Below, piece by piece: positions 6,557-13,646 of a stretch of 18,100 nucleotides of DNA (the stretch's first letter is position 1; every line of letters begins with the position of its first letter). Below the pieces are notes generated by a model that searched no databases, was not told the DNA's origin, and saw only the letters and a list, made by a program, of their open reading frames with translations. The DNA comes from Candidatus Bipolaricaulota bacterium (GTDB lineage: Bacteria > Bipolaricaulota > Bipolaricaulia > UBA7950 > UBA9294): NCBI GenBank assembly GCA_021159105.1, contig JAGGSM010000169.1, positions 1-18,100 of the forward strand, written 5' to 3'. The position numbers and the translations under genes were made by a program.

Positions 6557-7957
6557 ATGGCACACAGCAATATGTCGCGCAACGATTGGCTGCGCTTGGG
6601 AACGGTGTTTCTGGTTATCGTCGGATCGTTGGCCCTCCTCTTCATACCCATGCGACCCCTCAAGGATATAGTACCTCTCGGGCTTGACCTACAGGGTGGA
6701 GTGAGGCTTGTCCTCGAGGCACAGGACGTATCAGGAATGACTGCGGCTCAGAAGCAAGACACGCTCGATCGCGTCATCACCATCCTCAAGAACCGTGTCG
6801 ATCAGTACGGGATGGCGAACGCAGAGATCAAGCGGATGGGAACGGACAGGGTGCTGGTCAATATCCCCGGCTCGAAGAACCCCACGGAAGCGCGCACGCT
6901 GATCGGGCAGACGGCGATGCTCGAGTTCCACAAGGTCATCCAAGCGGGAACAAGCCCCAACTCTGACCTGGTCCCTGCATCCTCCTCGCAAGAGGTCCTG
7001 TACAACCGGGATGGAATCCCTTATATCGTGGAGACGAAGCCACTCCTGACGGGTGCCGCTCTTTCCGATGCCCGTGTCCGCACCTCGCAGTCGATGCAGA
7101 CCGCTGGCCAGCTGTACATCGCGATGACCTTCAACCAGGAGGGCGCGCAGCAGTTCGTCGAGGCCCTGCGCAAGTTGAAGGGTGACGATCCGAACACCCC
7201 GCAGAACGAGGGTGACCTGTTGGCGGTCGTGCTCGACAACGTGATCTACAGCGCACCACGCATCACCCAGTCGATCAAGGATGCCGCGGCGAAGGGCTGG
7301 CGCAACGTTCAGAACACAACGACGATCAGCGGGAAATTCACCAAGGAAGAGGCGACGCGCATAGCGATCGTCCTGCGTGCCGGTGCTCTGCCAGTGGCGG
7401 TGAAGGTCGTGGAAGAGAACACCGTCGGACCGACTCTCGGTAATGACTCGATCAGGCGAGGGATGATGACGATCGTCATCGGCTTCATCCTCATCGTACT
7501 GTATATGCCAGTCTACTACCGCCTGCTCGGCCTCGTCGCTGATGCGGCGCTGATACTGAACATGCTGATCATGTTCGCATCTCTCGTGATATTCCACGCT
7601 ACGCTCACCCTGCCCGGCATCGCCGGTATCATCCTGACGATCGGTATGACGGTCGACGCTAACGTTATCGTCTTCGAACGCATCAAGGAGGAGCGGCGGA
7701 CTGGAAAGTCGCCTCTTGCCGCAGTGAGGGCTGGATTCGAGAAGTCCCTCTCCACGCTACTCGATGCCAACATCACAACGCTGCTCACCGCGCTGATCCT
7801 CCTCCTCGTGGGGACGGGGCCGGTGAAGGGGTTCGCGATAACGCTGGGGATCGGTGTCGTTGGAAGCCTGTACTGCGCCCTGGTCGCTAGCCGGCTCCTG
7901 CTGGAGAAGGCTGGCTTCGCCGAGCATGTCCCGGTGCGGGTAGCAACGGAGCAGTAA
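6557..7957 (+). CDS. secD: Protein translocase subunit SecD
   Basis: 466 aa, the short form of the family (E. coli SecD is longer). It is a membrane component that uses the proton gradient to help complete protein export. Seen: first membrane helix (about 14-31), motif PLGLDLQGGVRLVLEA (40-55), a periplasmic P1 region (about 60-285), GPTLGNDSIRRGM before TM2, then the remaining helices. These carry GMTVDANVIVFERIKEE, with the conserved proton-pathway Asp367, and LDANITTLLTALILLLVGTG. SD GGGAGGG is 9-10 nt before the ATG. There is no secF after it: the convergent holA gene follows at once and overlaps the last 71 bp of secD. It is not a SecD-SecF fusion; the protein ends shortly after the sixth helix. 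Confidence 0.95.
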   Translation: MAHSNMSRNDWLRLGTVFLVIVGSLALLFIPMRPLKDIVPLGLDLQGGVRLVLEAQDVSGMTAAQKQDTLDRVITILKNRVDQYGMANAEIKRMGTDRVLVNIPGSKNPTEARTLIGQTAMLEFHKVIQAGTSPNSDLVPASSSQEVLYNRDGIPYIVETKPLLTGAALSDARVRTSQSMQTAGQLYIAMTFNQEGAQQFVEALRKLKGDDPNTPQNEGDLLAVVLDNVIYSAPRITQSIKDAAAKGWRNVQNTTTISGKFTKEEATRIAIVLRAGALPVAVKVVEENTVGPTLGNDSIRRGMMTIVIGFILIVLYMPVYYRLLGLVADAALILNMLIMFASLVIFHATLTLPGIAGIILTIGMTVDANVIVFERIKEERRTGKSPLAAVRAGFEKSLSTLLDANITTLLTALILLLVGTGPVKGFAITLGIGVVGSLYCALVASRLLLEKAGFAEHVPVRVATEQ

Positions 7958-8876
7958 GAAAGAGAACCAGCTTCAGCAACGCGTCATCAGGACGGATGCC
8001 GCCGTTCTTGACCGACAGATCGAGGTCGATCGCCAGGTCGAGTGCGGCGGCAAGCCTTTGTGCTGAGTGCTTCCCAGCCTGTGCGATCGAGCGGCGCACG
8101 ATCCATGTCGGAAGCCCGAGCACCGATGCGATCTTCGCTGCGTTCAGCCTTTCGTCCATCAGGGTACGTACCATCAATATGCGGGTGATCTGGCGGATGA
8201 GGGCAGAGAACACCCTTCCCGCATCGTCATGCGAGCTCGCCAGTCGCTTTGCCGCCTCCTGCAGATCGCCATCCATGATTGAGTCGAGAAGCGGGTAGAT
8301 CGATCCCTCCCCAGCGCTGAACGTCAGTCTGATGACATCATCGGCATCGAGCGTCCGCTCAGGGGCGAACGTCTTCAGCTTCCTCGTCTCCTCGCGCAGC
8401 GCAAGAAGATCGCCTTTGCAGCGGTCGATCAGCGCCTTCCTCGCTGACGGCGTCAGCCGCAGCCCCTGCGCGGCGATCATCCGGGCCGCCTCCTGTGTCA
8501 GGTCCCTTCCCTTGAACGCAGGGAGAGCGAGAGCTGTGCCGTACTTGCGCGCAAGCTTCACCAGCGGGCTCGTCCCCTTCAGGTCCACAGCTACAAACGT
8601 GAGGTACGTCTGCGGCGGGAGCGCTTCGGCGATGATCCTGGAGAACGCCTTCTGCTTGACCTTTTCCGCTCTTCGGACGACGAAATGTCTGGTCGAGGAG
8701 AAGAGAGAGGCGGAGGAGAGCTCCACCACAAGGGAGGATGGATCGATCTCATCACCGAAAAGGCTGTGCTGCTCGGTGTTCGGATCGCTTGCGAGTATCG
8801 CCCCGCTGCGCAAGCTGACAGCCTCCTCGCAGCGGTACGCGTCGCCGTAGATCAACATCAACCGTGGTTCGGACAT
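7887..8876 (-). CDS. holA: DNA polymerase III subunit delta (clamp loader)
   Basis: 329 aa, normal HolA length. Delta is the clamp-loader wrench that opens the beta sliding clamp. Seen: N-terminal LMLIYGDAYRCEEAV, the domain I segment SSASLFSSTRHFVVRRAEKV (residues 54-73), Leu/Phe-rich contact strands, the domain II region KALIDRCKGDLLALREETRKL, and the helical collar (SAGEGSIYPLLDSIMDGD onwards, ending NGGIRPDDALLKLVLFL). The last residues (from about PLLPAPGH) form a Pro/Ala/Gly-rich tail encoded antisense to the end of secD, probably not part of the conserved fold. No SD precedes the ATG; instead a -10-like TAAGAT ends 6 nt upstream, compatible with a leaderless transcript. An internal ATG at 8858 has no SD either. 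Confidence 0.92.
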   Translation of the reverse strand: MSEPRLMLIYGDAYRCEEAVSLRSGAILASDPNTEQHSLFGDEIDPSSLVVELSSASLFSSTRHFVVRRAEKVKQKAFSRIIAEALPPQTYLTFVAVDLKGTSPLVKLARKYGTALALPAFKGRDLTQEAARMIAAQGLRLTPSARKALIDRCKGDLLALREETRKLKTFAPERTLDADDVIRLTFSAGEGSIYPLLDSIMDGDLQEAAKRLASSHDDAGRVFSALIRQITRILMVRTLMDERLNAAKIASVLGLPTWIVRRSIAQAGKHSAQRLAAALDLAIDLDLSVKNGGIRPDDALLKLVLFLTAPLLPAPGHARRSQPSPAGAG

Positions 8877-8882
8877 GCCTAG

Positions 8883-8911
8883 ATCTTAGCTGTTGTGGGA
8901 GGAAGCGGCAA
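8883..8911 (-). promoter_or_regulatory. Candidate promoter for a leaderless holA mRNA
   Basis: Minus strand: TTGCCG (8911-8906), 17-bp spacer, TAAGAT (8888-8883), each 4 of 6 to consensus. The usual start point, 7 nt past the -10, is the A of the holA ATG. Confidence 0.4.
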
Positions 8912-9073
8912 CAGATGACGGGTAGCATACACAAGGTCAGCAGTCTACTAGTTGATTCAAGTGAGGACACATCTGACGCCTTAAACACAGCAAGTATGAA
9001 CGAAGCAACTGCAAACAAGGATAGACTCCCCACGGGCCGTGTCCAAGAGAGCTTCCATGTGCAACCAATGAAC

Positions 9074-9098
9074 TACCCCGCCGCAAGCGGACGGTGTA
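9074..9098. repeat. Imperfect hairpin resembling an IS200/IS605-type end
   Basis: Core CCG-CAAG-CGG extended by GCC/GGC-type pairs with one bulged A (9091) and one mismatch, inside AACTACCCCG ... GTGTATCAAG. From memory, hairpins of this look (GAACTACCCC ... GGGGTATC) occur at ends of IS200/IS605 elements. No transposase gene is nearby, so at most this is a degenerate relic. Confidence 0.35.
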
Positions 9099-9121
9099 TC
9101 AAGAAGCTTTGTAAGAAGCAC

Positions 9122-9173
9122 GCCCCAAGGGGCAGGGAATGAGCCCCTGTAGGGGATCCACTTGATGCGCCCC
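9122..9173. repeat. Alternating GCCCC/GGGG arms able to form competing hairpins
   Basis: Arms: GCCCC 9122-9126, GGGGC 9129-9133, GCCCC 9143-9147, GGGG 9152-9155, GCCCC 9169-9173. The best single stem is AGGGGC/GCCCCT (9128-9133 with 9143-9148) around a 9-nt loop. Pairing of one arm excludes others. It lies just upstream of the candidate promoter of the 9209 gene. Confidence 0.5.
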
Positions 9174-9190
9174 ACGGACTGATGTAGCAT
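9162..9190 (+). promoter_or_regulatory. Candidate promoter of the 9209 membrane protein gene
   Basis: TTGATG (9162-9167), 17-bp spacer, TAGCAT (9185-9190), each 4 of 6 to consensus. Predicted start near 9197, with a short leader containing GGGG (9198-9201). Confidence 0.35.
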
Positions 9191-9208
9191 ACGAATTGGG
9201 GTACAGGT

Positions 9209-9871
9209 ATGAAGGTCCGTTTGTGGGCAAGAGGATTGATAGAAACCTCAACGAGCATCGCTATTTTGCTCTTCGCGTTCTGGTTTATGACAAGAGATGC
9301 GAACATCTGGGTAGCCGGGCTAATCCTGATATCTACTCAGTGCGTTCTTGCTATTCTCTATCCGAGTCTCTTCTCAGCACCCTCTGCTAACTCCGAGTCA
9401 CCGCTGCCTAGGGAGGCCAAGTTTGCTCTTGCCTATGGCACAGCGCTGTTAGTTCTGTTCATCTTTGGCAAGAACCTCCCCCTGGAGAAAGGGGCGGCAA
9501 GCGCACTGCTCGCATGGGTGAGCCTCATACTGCTTAAGATCACGCAAGACATAGCGAGGATCGGCCGCTGGCGGGTGATCATGGGAGTGGCTGTGGTGCT
9601 TGTGATGTTGACAGTGAGTGTCTTGCTCTTTACAGGACTGAAAGTAAGTGTGGGTTCAAAGGACTTGCTCACGATCCTCACCTCTAGCGCGGTGTCATTC
9701 GCCATGAATATCCTGCTCTCCTTTGCTTCGGTTCGATCGGCAGGAACGGAGGGTAGTGATGATGATCGACTTGGGGTGGGGGTTCAGGAACCGGCCTCAC
9801 CGCTCGGCATGATCCTCCCCCGAGCAAGACCCCGCAGGAGGAGCACACACTCCCCACGCCACGATGCGTGA
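9209..9871 (+). CDS. Six-helix membrane protein of unknown function
   Basis: 220 aa; no family recognised. Hydrophobic segments at about 12-28, 33-55, 70-88, 95-110, 122-143 and 152-174 suggest six membrane helices with short loops. The last 45 residues (from about EGSDDD) change character to Pro/Arg/Ser-rich sequence (LPRARPRRRS) and may be a disordered cytosolic tail or read-through after an ancestral stop. A GGGG about 8 nt before the ATG is the only SD-like sequence. It stands alone, divergent from holA and convergent with the esterase gene, so context gives no function. Its hydrophobic pattern strongly suggests a real protein. Confidence 0.6.
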   Translation: MKVRLWARGLIETSTSIAILLFAFWFMTRDANIWVAGLILISTQCVLAILYPSLFSAPSANSESPLPREAKFALAYGTALLVLFIFGKNLPLEKGAASALLAWVSLILLKITQDIARIGRWRVIMGVAVVLVMLTVSVLLFTGLKVSVGSKDLLTILTSSAVSFAMNILLSFASVRSAGTEGSDDDRLGVGVQEPASPLGMILPRARPRRRSTHSPRHDA

Positions 9872-9931
9872 CGAAGACATGTCCCAGGCGCAAGAACATC
9901 GGTATTCTGCGTGTCTTGGCCCCGAGTGCAG

Positions 9932-10813
9932 TCACTCCTTCAGCCAGCGGTCGAAGAAGGAGGCGATCAGCTCCGAGATCTCTTGACGACTCGGATCGAT
10001 CTCCCCGCCGGTCGGCTTGAACCCGTGTCCAGCGTTTTTCACCACCACGAGATCTACCGGAACGCCAGCGGCCTGCAGATGATCGTACAGGCTCTGAGAT
10101 TGCGACAGCGGGACAACAGGATCTTTGTCCCCGTGCAGGATGAGAAACGGCGGATCGTCGGGCGAAACCCAGGTGACCGGGCTTGCCTCGGTGAAGACAG
10201 GATCGGTTGCGTCGGAGGCCCCGAATACAGACATCGCCTTCTTCGAGCCGATGAACTCGAACAGGGAGAAGTCGGCCGGGCCGAACATGTCGACAACCGC
10301 CTGCACCCGACTCGACGCCTTCCAGGGGCAGTCGCCGGAAAACGCGTCGTCGTCCGCCGTTCCGAGGAGGGCGACGAGGTGTCCACCCGCACTCCCGCCG
10401 TAGGCACCTATGCGATCCGGGTCGATCCTGAGATCGTCGGTGTGGACGCGCAGGTAACGCACAGCGCACTTAACATCTTCGATCTGGGCAGGGAATTTCC
10501 AACGTGGGGCTAAGCGGTAGTCGACCGCAGCGACAACGTAGCCGTGAGCAAGGAGGGTCGGAACGTCGCGCATCCCGGCTCCGCCGCGCTTCGACCCGCT
10601 CGTCCATCCCCCGCCGTGGACGTAAATCACGACCGGATACGGTGAACTCCCGGTCTGCGGGTAGTAGAGATCCATCTTTAGGTTGACCCCGTCAATGGTG
10701 CTGTAGGTCACGTCCTCCATCACACGCTCAGCCCCTGTCGGAATGCGCGGTGCTGCCATGACAGCGAACACCGTCAGGGCAGCAACAATGGCAAGTACCA
10801 TTACAGTTTTCAT
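9932..10813 (-). CDS. Secreted alpha/beta-hydrolase esterase (HSL/BD-FAE-like)
   Basis: 293 aa. Seen: signal peptide (about 1-21, hydrophobic core MVLAIVAALTVFAVMAAP), oxyanion-hole motif YVHGGGW (64-70), nucleophile elbow GGSAGGH with Ser141, Asp231 in HGDKDPVVP and His263 in NAGHGF. This is a complete Ser-Asp-His triad in the order of the hormone-sensitive-lipase and acetyl/feruloyl esterase families. Such enzymes remove acetyl or aryl ester groups from sugars or other esters; with a signal peptide this one would act outside the cytoplasm. SD AGGAGG is 5 nt before the ATG. Directly upstream lies an orphan copy of the 3' end of the tandem-barrel glycosidase gene (10840-10888). I infer that the esterase once followed such a gene in an operon and works on polysaccharide decoration. 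Confidence 0.9.
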   Translation of the reverse strand: MKTVMVLAIVAALTVFAVMAAPRIPTGAERVMEDVTYSTIDGVNLKMDLYYPQTGSSPYPVVIYVHGGGWTSGSKRGGAGMRDVPTLLAHGYVVAAVDYRLAPRWKFPAQIEDVKCAVRYLRVHTDDLRIDPDRIGAYGGSAGGHLVALLGTADDDAFSGDCPWKASSRVQAVVDMFGPADFSLFEFIGSKKAMSVFGASDATDPVFTEASPVTWVSPDDPPFLILHGDKDPVVPLSQSQSLYDHLQAAGVPVDLVVVKNAGHGFKPTGGEIDPSRQEISELIASFFDRWLKE

Positions 10814-10839
10814 TCTCGCCTCCTAGGCCTATCCTCGTC

Positions 10840-10888
10840 TATCTTCGCTCCTGTCTACTTAAGTAGCAATCGAACGCTGGAGAAGGGG
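10840..10888 (-). repeat. Direct repeat copy A: orphan 3' end of a glycosidase gene
   Basis: 43 of 49 positions match copy B at 13598-13646, in the same orientation, including a 22-bp identical block around the palindrome CTACTTAAGTAG. Read on the minus strand it encodes PFSSVRLLLK then TAG (stop at 10857-10855), matching the glycosidase C terminus PLSSIPLLLK. Of four codon differences, one is silent and three change the residue. The frame cannot be matched to the glycosidase further upstream. Confidence 0.85.
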
Positions 10889-10938
10889 TGTATCAAGAGG
10901 CGAGGGATGACCGCAAGAAAGACTTGATCTCTGTGACT

Positions 10939-12021
10939 TCAGAGCACCGTCTTAAGGAACCGCTCCACTGATTCTTCCGTCAGGTGGTGCGGGGTGTGTC
11001 CCGAATAGGTGCTGGCGATCTTCGTATCGCGGACTAGATCGAGTTTGCTCTGCCTTACGCTGTAGAACTCACCTCGTTCTCGTAGTGTCTTTGCCAGGTA
11101 CTCCTGTTCCGACTGGCCGGGGGTAGGGATGAGGAGCGCCTTCCTCCCGATCTCGGCCAGTTCCATTAGTGTTGTGTATCCTGAACGGCAGATGACTAAC
11201 TTGGCGCGATTGAGCATCTCCTCCTGTTTATCCCGATTGAGATAGGGGTAGATCTCGATTTCGTTTCCCAGCTTGGGCGCCGTTCCCCCCGGTGTTCCCA
11301 GAGCGATCACAATCTTACCGCTGAGCTTATCGACTTGCGACAAAACCTTGTCAGCAAACATGGTGCGCTGTGGTTCTGGTCCGGAGATGGTGATGAAGTA
11401 GTCGATGTCTTGTGGCAGATCACGGCGATGCGCGCTTGACAGTATGCCAAGGTAGGCGAGCTTTTCCCGTGGAGTGAACCTGATCTTATGGCTCATGTCT
11501 CCGCTCATTCCACCCTCTTCATCGTCTGGAATGAGGGTCTTATACACCGGTGCAAACCAGCGCGCCAAGAACCATTCCATTATCCCCTCCATGAACGGAT
11601 CGCGCCACGGGGCGATATAGCGAGGGCTGTGGGTGATGAAACACGATCGAACATCGCTGCGGACAAGGCCATTGCGGTGATCGGTGACAATGAGATCGAA
11701 CCTTTCCCGCCGCAATAGCTCCGCAACGCGGCGTTTCTCGCGGTGCCAGATCCACATGATCCGTGGAACGTTGGCCGTCGTCTTCAAGTAGAACAGGAAG
11801 CTTGATCTTGCCACCGAGCTGGGGATATCCGGCCAGTCCAGGTAGTGGCAGGAGTCACCAAGCTCTCCCTTGAGAACGCGAAGCGCCCCGCCAGTGGAGA
11901 CAACGGTAACCTCGCACCCGCGTGAGAGGAGCCCCCGGATCAGGTTCAGATCGCGCGTAGCGTGTCCCAACCCCCATGAGCTCGTTCCGAACAACACCTG
12001 TTTTGGAGTATTATCTTCCAT
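10939..12021 (-). CDS. MJ1255-like glycosyltransferase (GT28-type, GT-B fold)
   Basis: 360 aa. Seen: N-terminal GTSSWGLGHATRD with the GxGHATR motif (17-23) typical of the MJ1255/VC2487 family and of GT28 relatives such as MurG. The C-terminal nucleotide-sugar half has VIALGTPGG (238-246), CRSGYTTLMEL (278-288) and LIPTPGQSEQEYLAK (297-311). These are the donor-binding features of GT-B enzymes; the donor is probably a UDP-sugar. No signal peptide; such enzymes sit peripherally on the inner face of the membrane. Acceptor unknown; a lipid is suggested by the divergently transcribed PlsC-like gene 79 bp away. SD-like AAGGAAAGG ends at the ATG. A short inverted repeat (CTCTG-N6-CAGAG, 10929-10944) overlaps the stop and is followed by T-rich sequence on the transcript, possibly a weak terminator. 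Confidence 0.85.
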   Translation of the reverse strand: MEDNTPKQVLFGTSSWGLGHATRDLNLIRGLLSRGCEVTVVSTGGALRVLKGELGDSCHYLDWPDIPSSVARSSFLFYLKTTANVPRIMWIWHREKRRVAELLRRERFDLIVTDHRNGLVRSDVRSCFITHSPRYIAPWRDPFMEGIMEWFLARWFAPVYKTLIPDDEEGGMSGDMSHKIRFTPREKLAYLGILSSAHRRDLPQDIDYFITISGPEPQRTMFADKVLSQVDKLSGKIVIALGTPGGTAPKLGNEIEIYPYLNRDKQEEMLNRAKLVICRSGYTTLMELAEIGRKALLIPTPGQSEQEYLAKTLRERGEFYSVRQSKLDLVRDTKIASTYSGHTPHHLTEESVERFLKTVL

Positions 12022-12048
12022 ACCTTTCCTTTTGCCAGCGATTTATGT

Positions 12049-12078
12049 ATTTTAGAGGACTAAGGACGATTGACACAA
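12049..12078 (-). promoter_or_regulatory. Candidate promoter of the glycosyltransferase gene
   Basis: Minus strand: TTGTGT (12078-12073), 18-bp spacer, TAAAAT (12054-12049; 5 of 6). Predicted start near 12042, leader about 20 nt. On the plus strand a perfect TTGACA (12070-12075) has no -10 at usable distance before the acyltransferase start, so that gene's promoter is not assigned. Confidence 0.4.
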
Positions 12079-12100
12079 ACTATAGTAAGGACAAACACTG

Positions 12101-13450
12101 ATGAGCTATGAATTGTTAACATTTCTTCTGGCAGGGATGGTACTTGGCACAAAGCTTATCACAGCCCCACATCCTCCGTGGTGGGGACGAATGATACGCA
12201 GATTTCTAGTTTCGACGTTTCCCATCGCTCAGCACATCCTGTTCGATCTTACAGTAACCGGGCTGGATAACGTCACCAATTCTAAGGGAACCCTTATTGT
12301 AGTGAACTATAAGACTGACTTCGACATCATCCTCCTCGGCCCGACGATGTACAAAGCCGGTGGGAAGGCGGCGAAACGGATCGCATTCGTCGCTGCGGAA
12401 CGCATGTTCCTCCCTGGTTACATCTCCGATTATATCCTCCACGGGCCACAATGGCTGCGCCGCTTGGTTTATCCGGCCAATTTGAGTGCGATCCTCAAGG
12501 CGATCCGCGCCTATCCAATCGGGTATCTGAATTCTCGCAAACTGAAGGCACACCTGCGCACAACACTGGAAATAGTCGGCGATATGCCCATCGGTGAGGT
12601 TTTCTCGCGACCGATAGAGGAGGTGATACCCGGAGCCACGGCACACACCCCGATATCACGCATCCTGCGTTTTCGTTACCATGAGGCGCTCGATCAGGAC
12701 TGGGACTTCTCCCTGTTCACACCGACGATCAGGCACAAATTGCGTAGGCAACACATGCAGGAGACGCTCGAAAACCTGAGTCGCTTCGCCGCGGTACTAG
12801 ACGACGGCGATCCCCTGTACATCGCTCCGGAAGGGGGATTGGAGTCCGATGGGCGATTCGACGAGGCAAAGGCGGGGTTGGTGCGGCTAGTCAGGATGGC
12901 GCGCGACGCGATAATTCTGCCTGTTAACATCACCTACGACTTCATGACCATCGGGAAACAGCGCGCGTTTATGACAATCGGAAAAGAACAGCGCGACGTG
13001 AAGGACTGGTCGCGATCGCGCCTGGAGCAGGTCGTGATCACTTCTGTCGAGCGCTTGGGCACGATCACCTTCTCGCAACTTGCCGCACTTGGAATGCGGA
13101 GGCTAGCAAAACAGGGGGATCTGGTTCATACCGTTGCGTTGAAGCAAGAGATCTTGCGACAGGCGCTGCTACTGACAGATCGCGGCTACTACGTGGACAT
13201 GCAGATACTGGAACCAAGAGAATTCGCTAGGCGGTGGAAACGGTTCATCGCCTACTGCCTCAGCAACCGGATGCTCAGACAGATAGGGGCATGGCTCATG
13301 GGCGATATGCTCGCGCTCTTTGAGCCGACCTCCGATGGGAGGGTCTCCCCTTGGGCCTACGCGGTAAATGAGTTCGATGCAATCACCAGAGCGACGGAGG
13401 CGGGAATCGTCGAAACCGAGCCCGAAAAAACCGTGGTAAGCACGATCTAG
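12101..13450 (+). CDS. PlsC-like (LPLAT superfamily) protein with altered HX4D motif
   Basis: 449 aa, longer than typical PlsC. Seen: hydrophobic N terminus (about 4-20), then an LPLAT core. Motif I is VVNYKTDFD (67-75), where the family has NHxSxxD: the catalytic His is Tyr70, while Asp75 is kept. Motif III is YIAPEGGLESDGRF (240-253), with the conserved Glu244 but without the Arg of EGTR. Motif IV is ILPVNITYD (272-280). A segment of about 90 residues (about 140-235) separates motif I from motif III, and residues 290-449 match nothing I recognise. Family members move acyl groups to glycerophospholipid or glycolipid acceptors at the inner membrane. The His-to-Tyr change makes normal acyltransfer doubtful. 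SD AAGGA (12087-12091) precedes the ATG. Divergent partner: the 10939-12021 glycosyltransferase. Confidence 0.75.
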   Translation: MSYELLTFLLAGMVLGTKLITAPHPPWWGRMIRRFLVSTFPIAQHILFDLTVTGLDNVTNSKGTLIVVNYKTDFDIILLGPTMYKAGGKAAKRIAFVAAERMFLPGYISDYILHGPQWLRRLVYPANLSAILKAIRAYPIGYLNSRKLKAHLRTTLEIVGDMPIGEVFSRPIEEVIPGATAHTPISRILRFRYHEALDQDWDFSLFTPTIRHKLRRQHMQETLENLSRFAAVLDDGDPLYIAPEGGLESDGRFDEAKAGLVRLVRMARDAIILPVNITYDFMTIGKQRAFMTIGKEQRDVKDWSRSRLEQVVITSVERLGTITFSQLAALGMRRLAKQGDLVHTVALKQEILRQALLLTDRGYYVDMQILEPREFARRWKRFIAYCLSNRMLRQIGAWLMGDMLALFEPTSDGRVSPWAYAVNEFDAITRATEAGIVETEPEKTVVSTI

Positions 13451-13597
13451 CGTTCGAGTTGGTTAAAGATTCCTCTCTGTTCTCATCTGAGGCATGGTCT
13501 GTTCTATGGGGGTTGCCTATCCAAACTGTAAGATCACTGCACCTATCTCCAGTCTTTTCTCATTCACAACGCTGCGCCCTGACCTCAGTATCCGACG

Positions 13598-13646
13598 TAT
13601 CTTCAATCCTGTCTACTTAAGTAGCAATGGAATACTGGAGAGGGGG
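13598..13646 (-). repeat. Direct repeat copy B: 3' end of the tandem-barrel gene
   Basis: Covers the last codons, the TAG stop (13615-13613) and 15 bp beyond it. 88% identical to copy A at 10840-10888, 2758 bp away, same orientation. Confidence 0.85.

Larger units (their letters stand above)
8877..9208. other. 332-bp intergenic region with clustered hairpin-forming sequence
   Basis: No convincing gene. A 92-codon frame on the plus strand (8864-9142) has no SD, unusual composition and no recognised motif. The right half holds an imperfect hairpin at 9074-9098 and alternating GCCCC and GGGG arms between 9122 and 9173. The left half (8912-9060) shows nothing I can name. Confidence 0.6.

Noticed and set aside
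6731..7597. Minus-strand open frame of 288 codons inside secD
   Set aside because: Antisense shadow of a clear SecD; composition rich in Arg, Asp and His with no motif.
8864..9142. Possible 92-aa gene on the plus strand in the intergenic gap
   Set aside because: No SD, start lies within holA, no recognisable motif, and the region is better explained by hairpin-forming DNA.
9684..10469. Minus-strand open frame of 261 codons overlapping the esterase gene
   Set aside because: Same strand but different frame from an esterase with a full catalytic triad; Arg/Gly-rich shadow.
9093..10901. Near-identical 15-mers GGTGTATCAAGARGC at 9093 and 10886
   Set aside because: One mismatch in 15 bases is expected a few times by chance in a window of this size; no extended similarity around them.
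13451..13612. Terminator between the convergent acyltransferase and glycosidase genes
   Set aside because: Only a short CTCATCTGAG dyad and no T-run after a stable stem; not supported.
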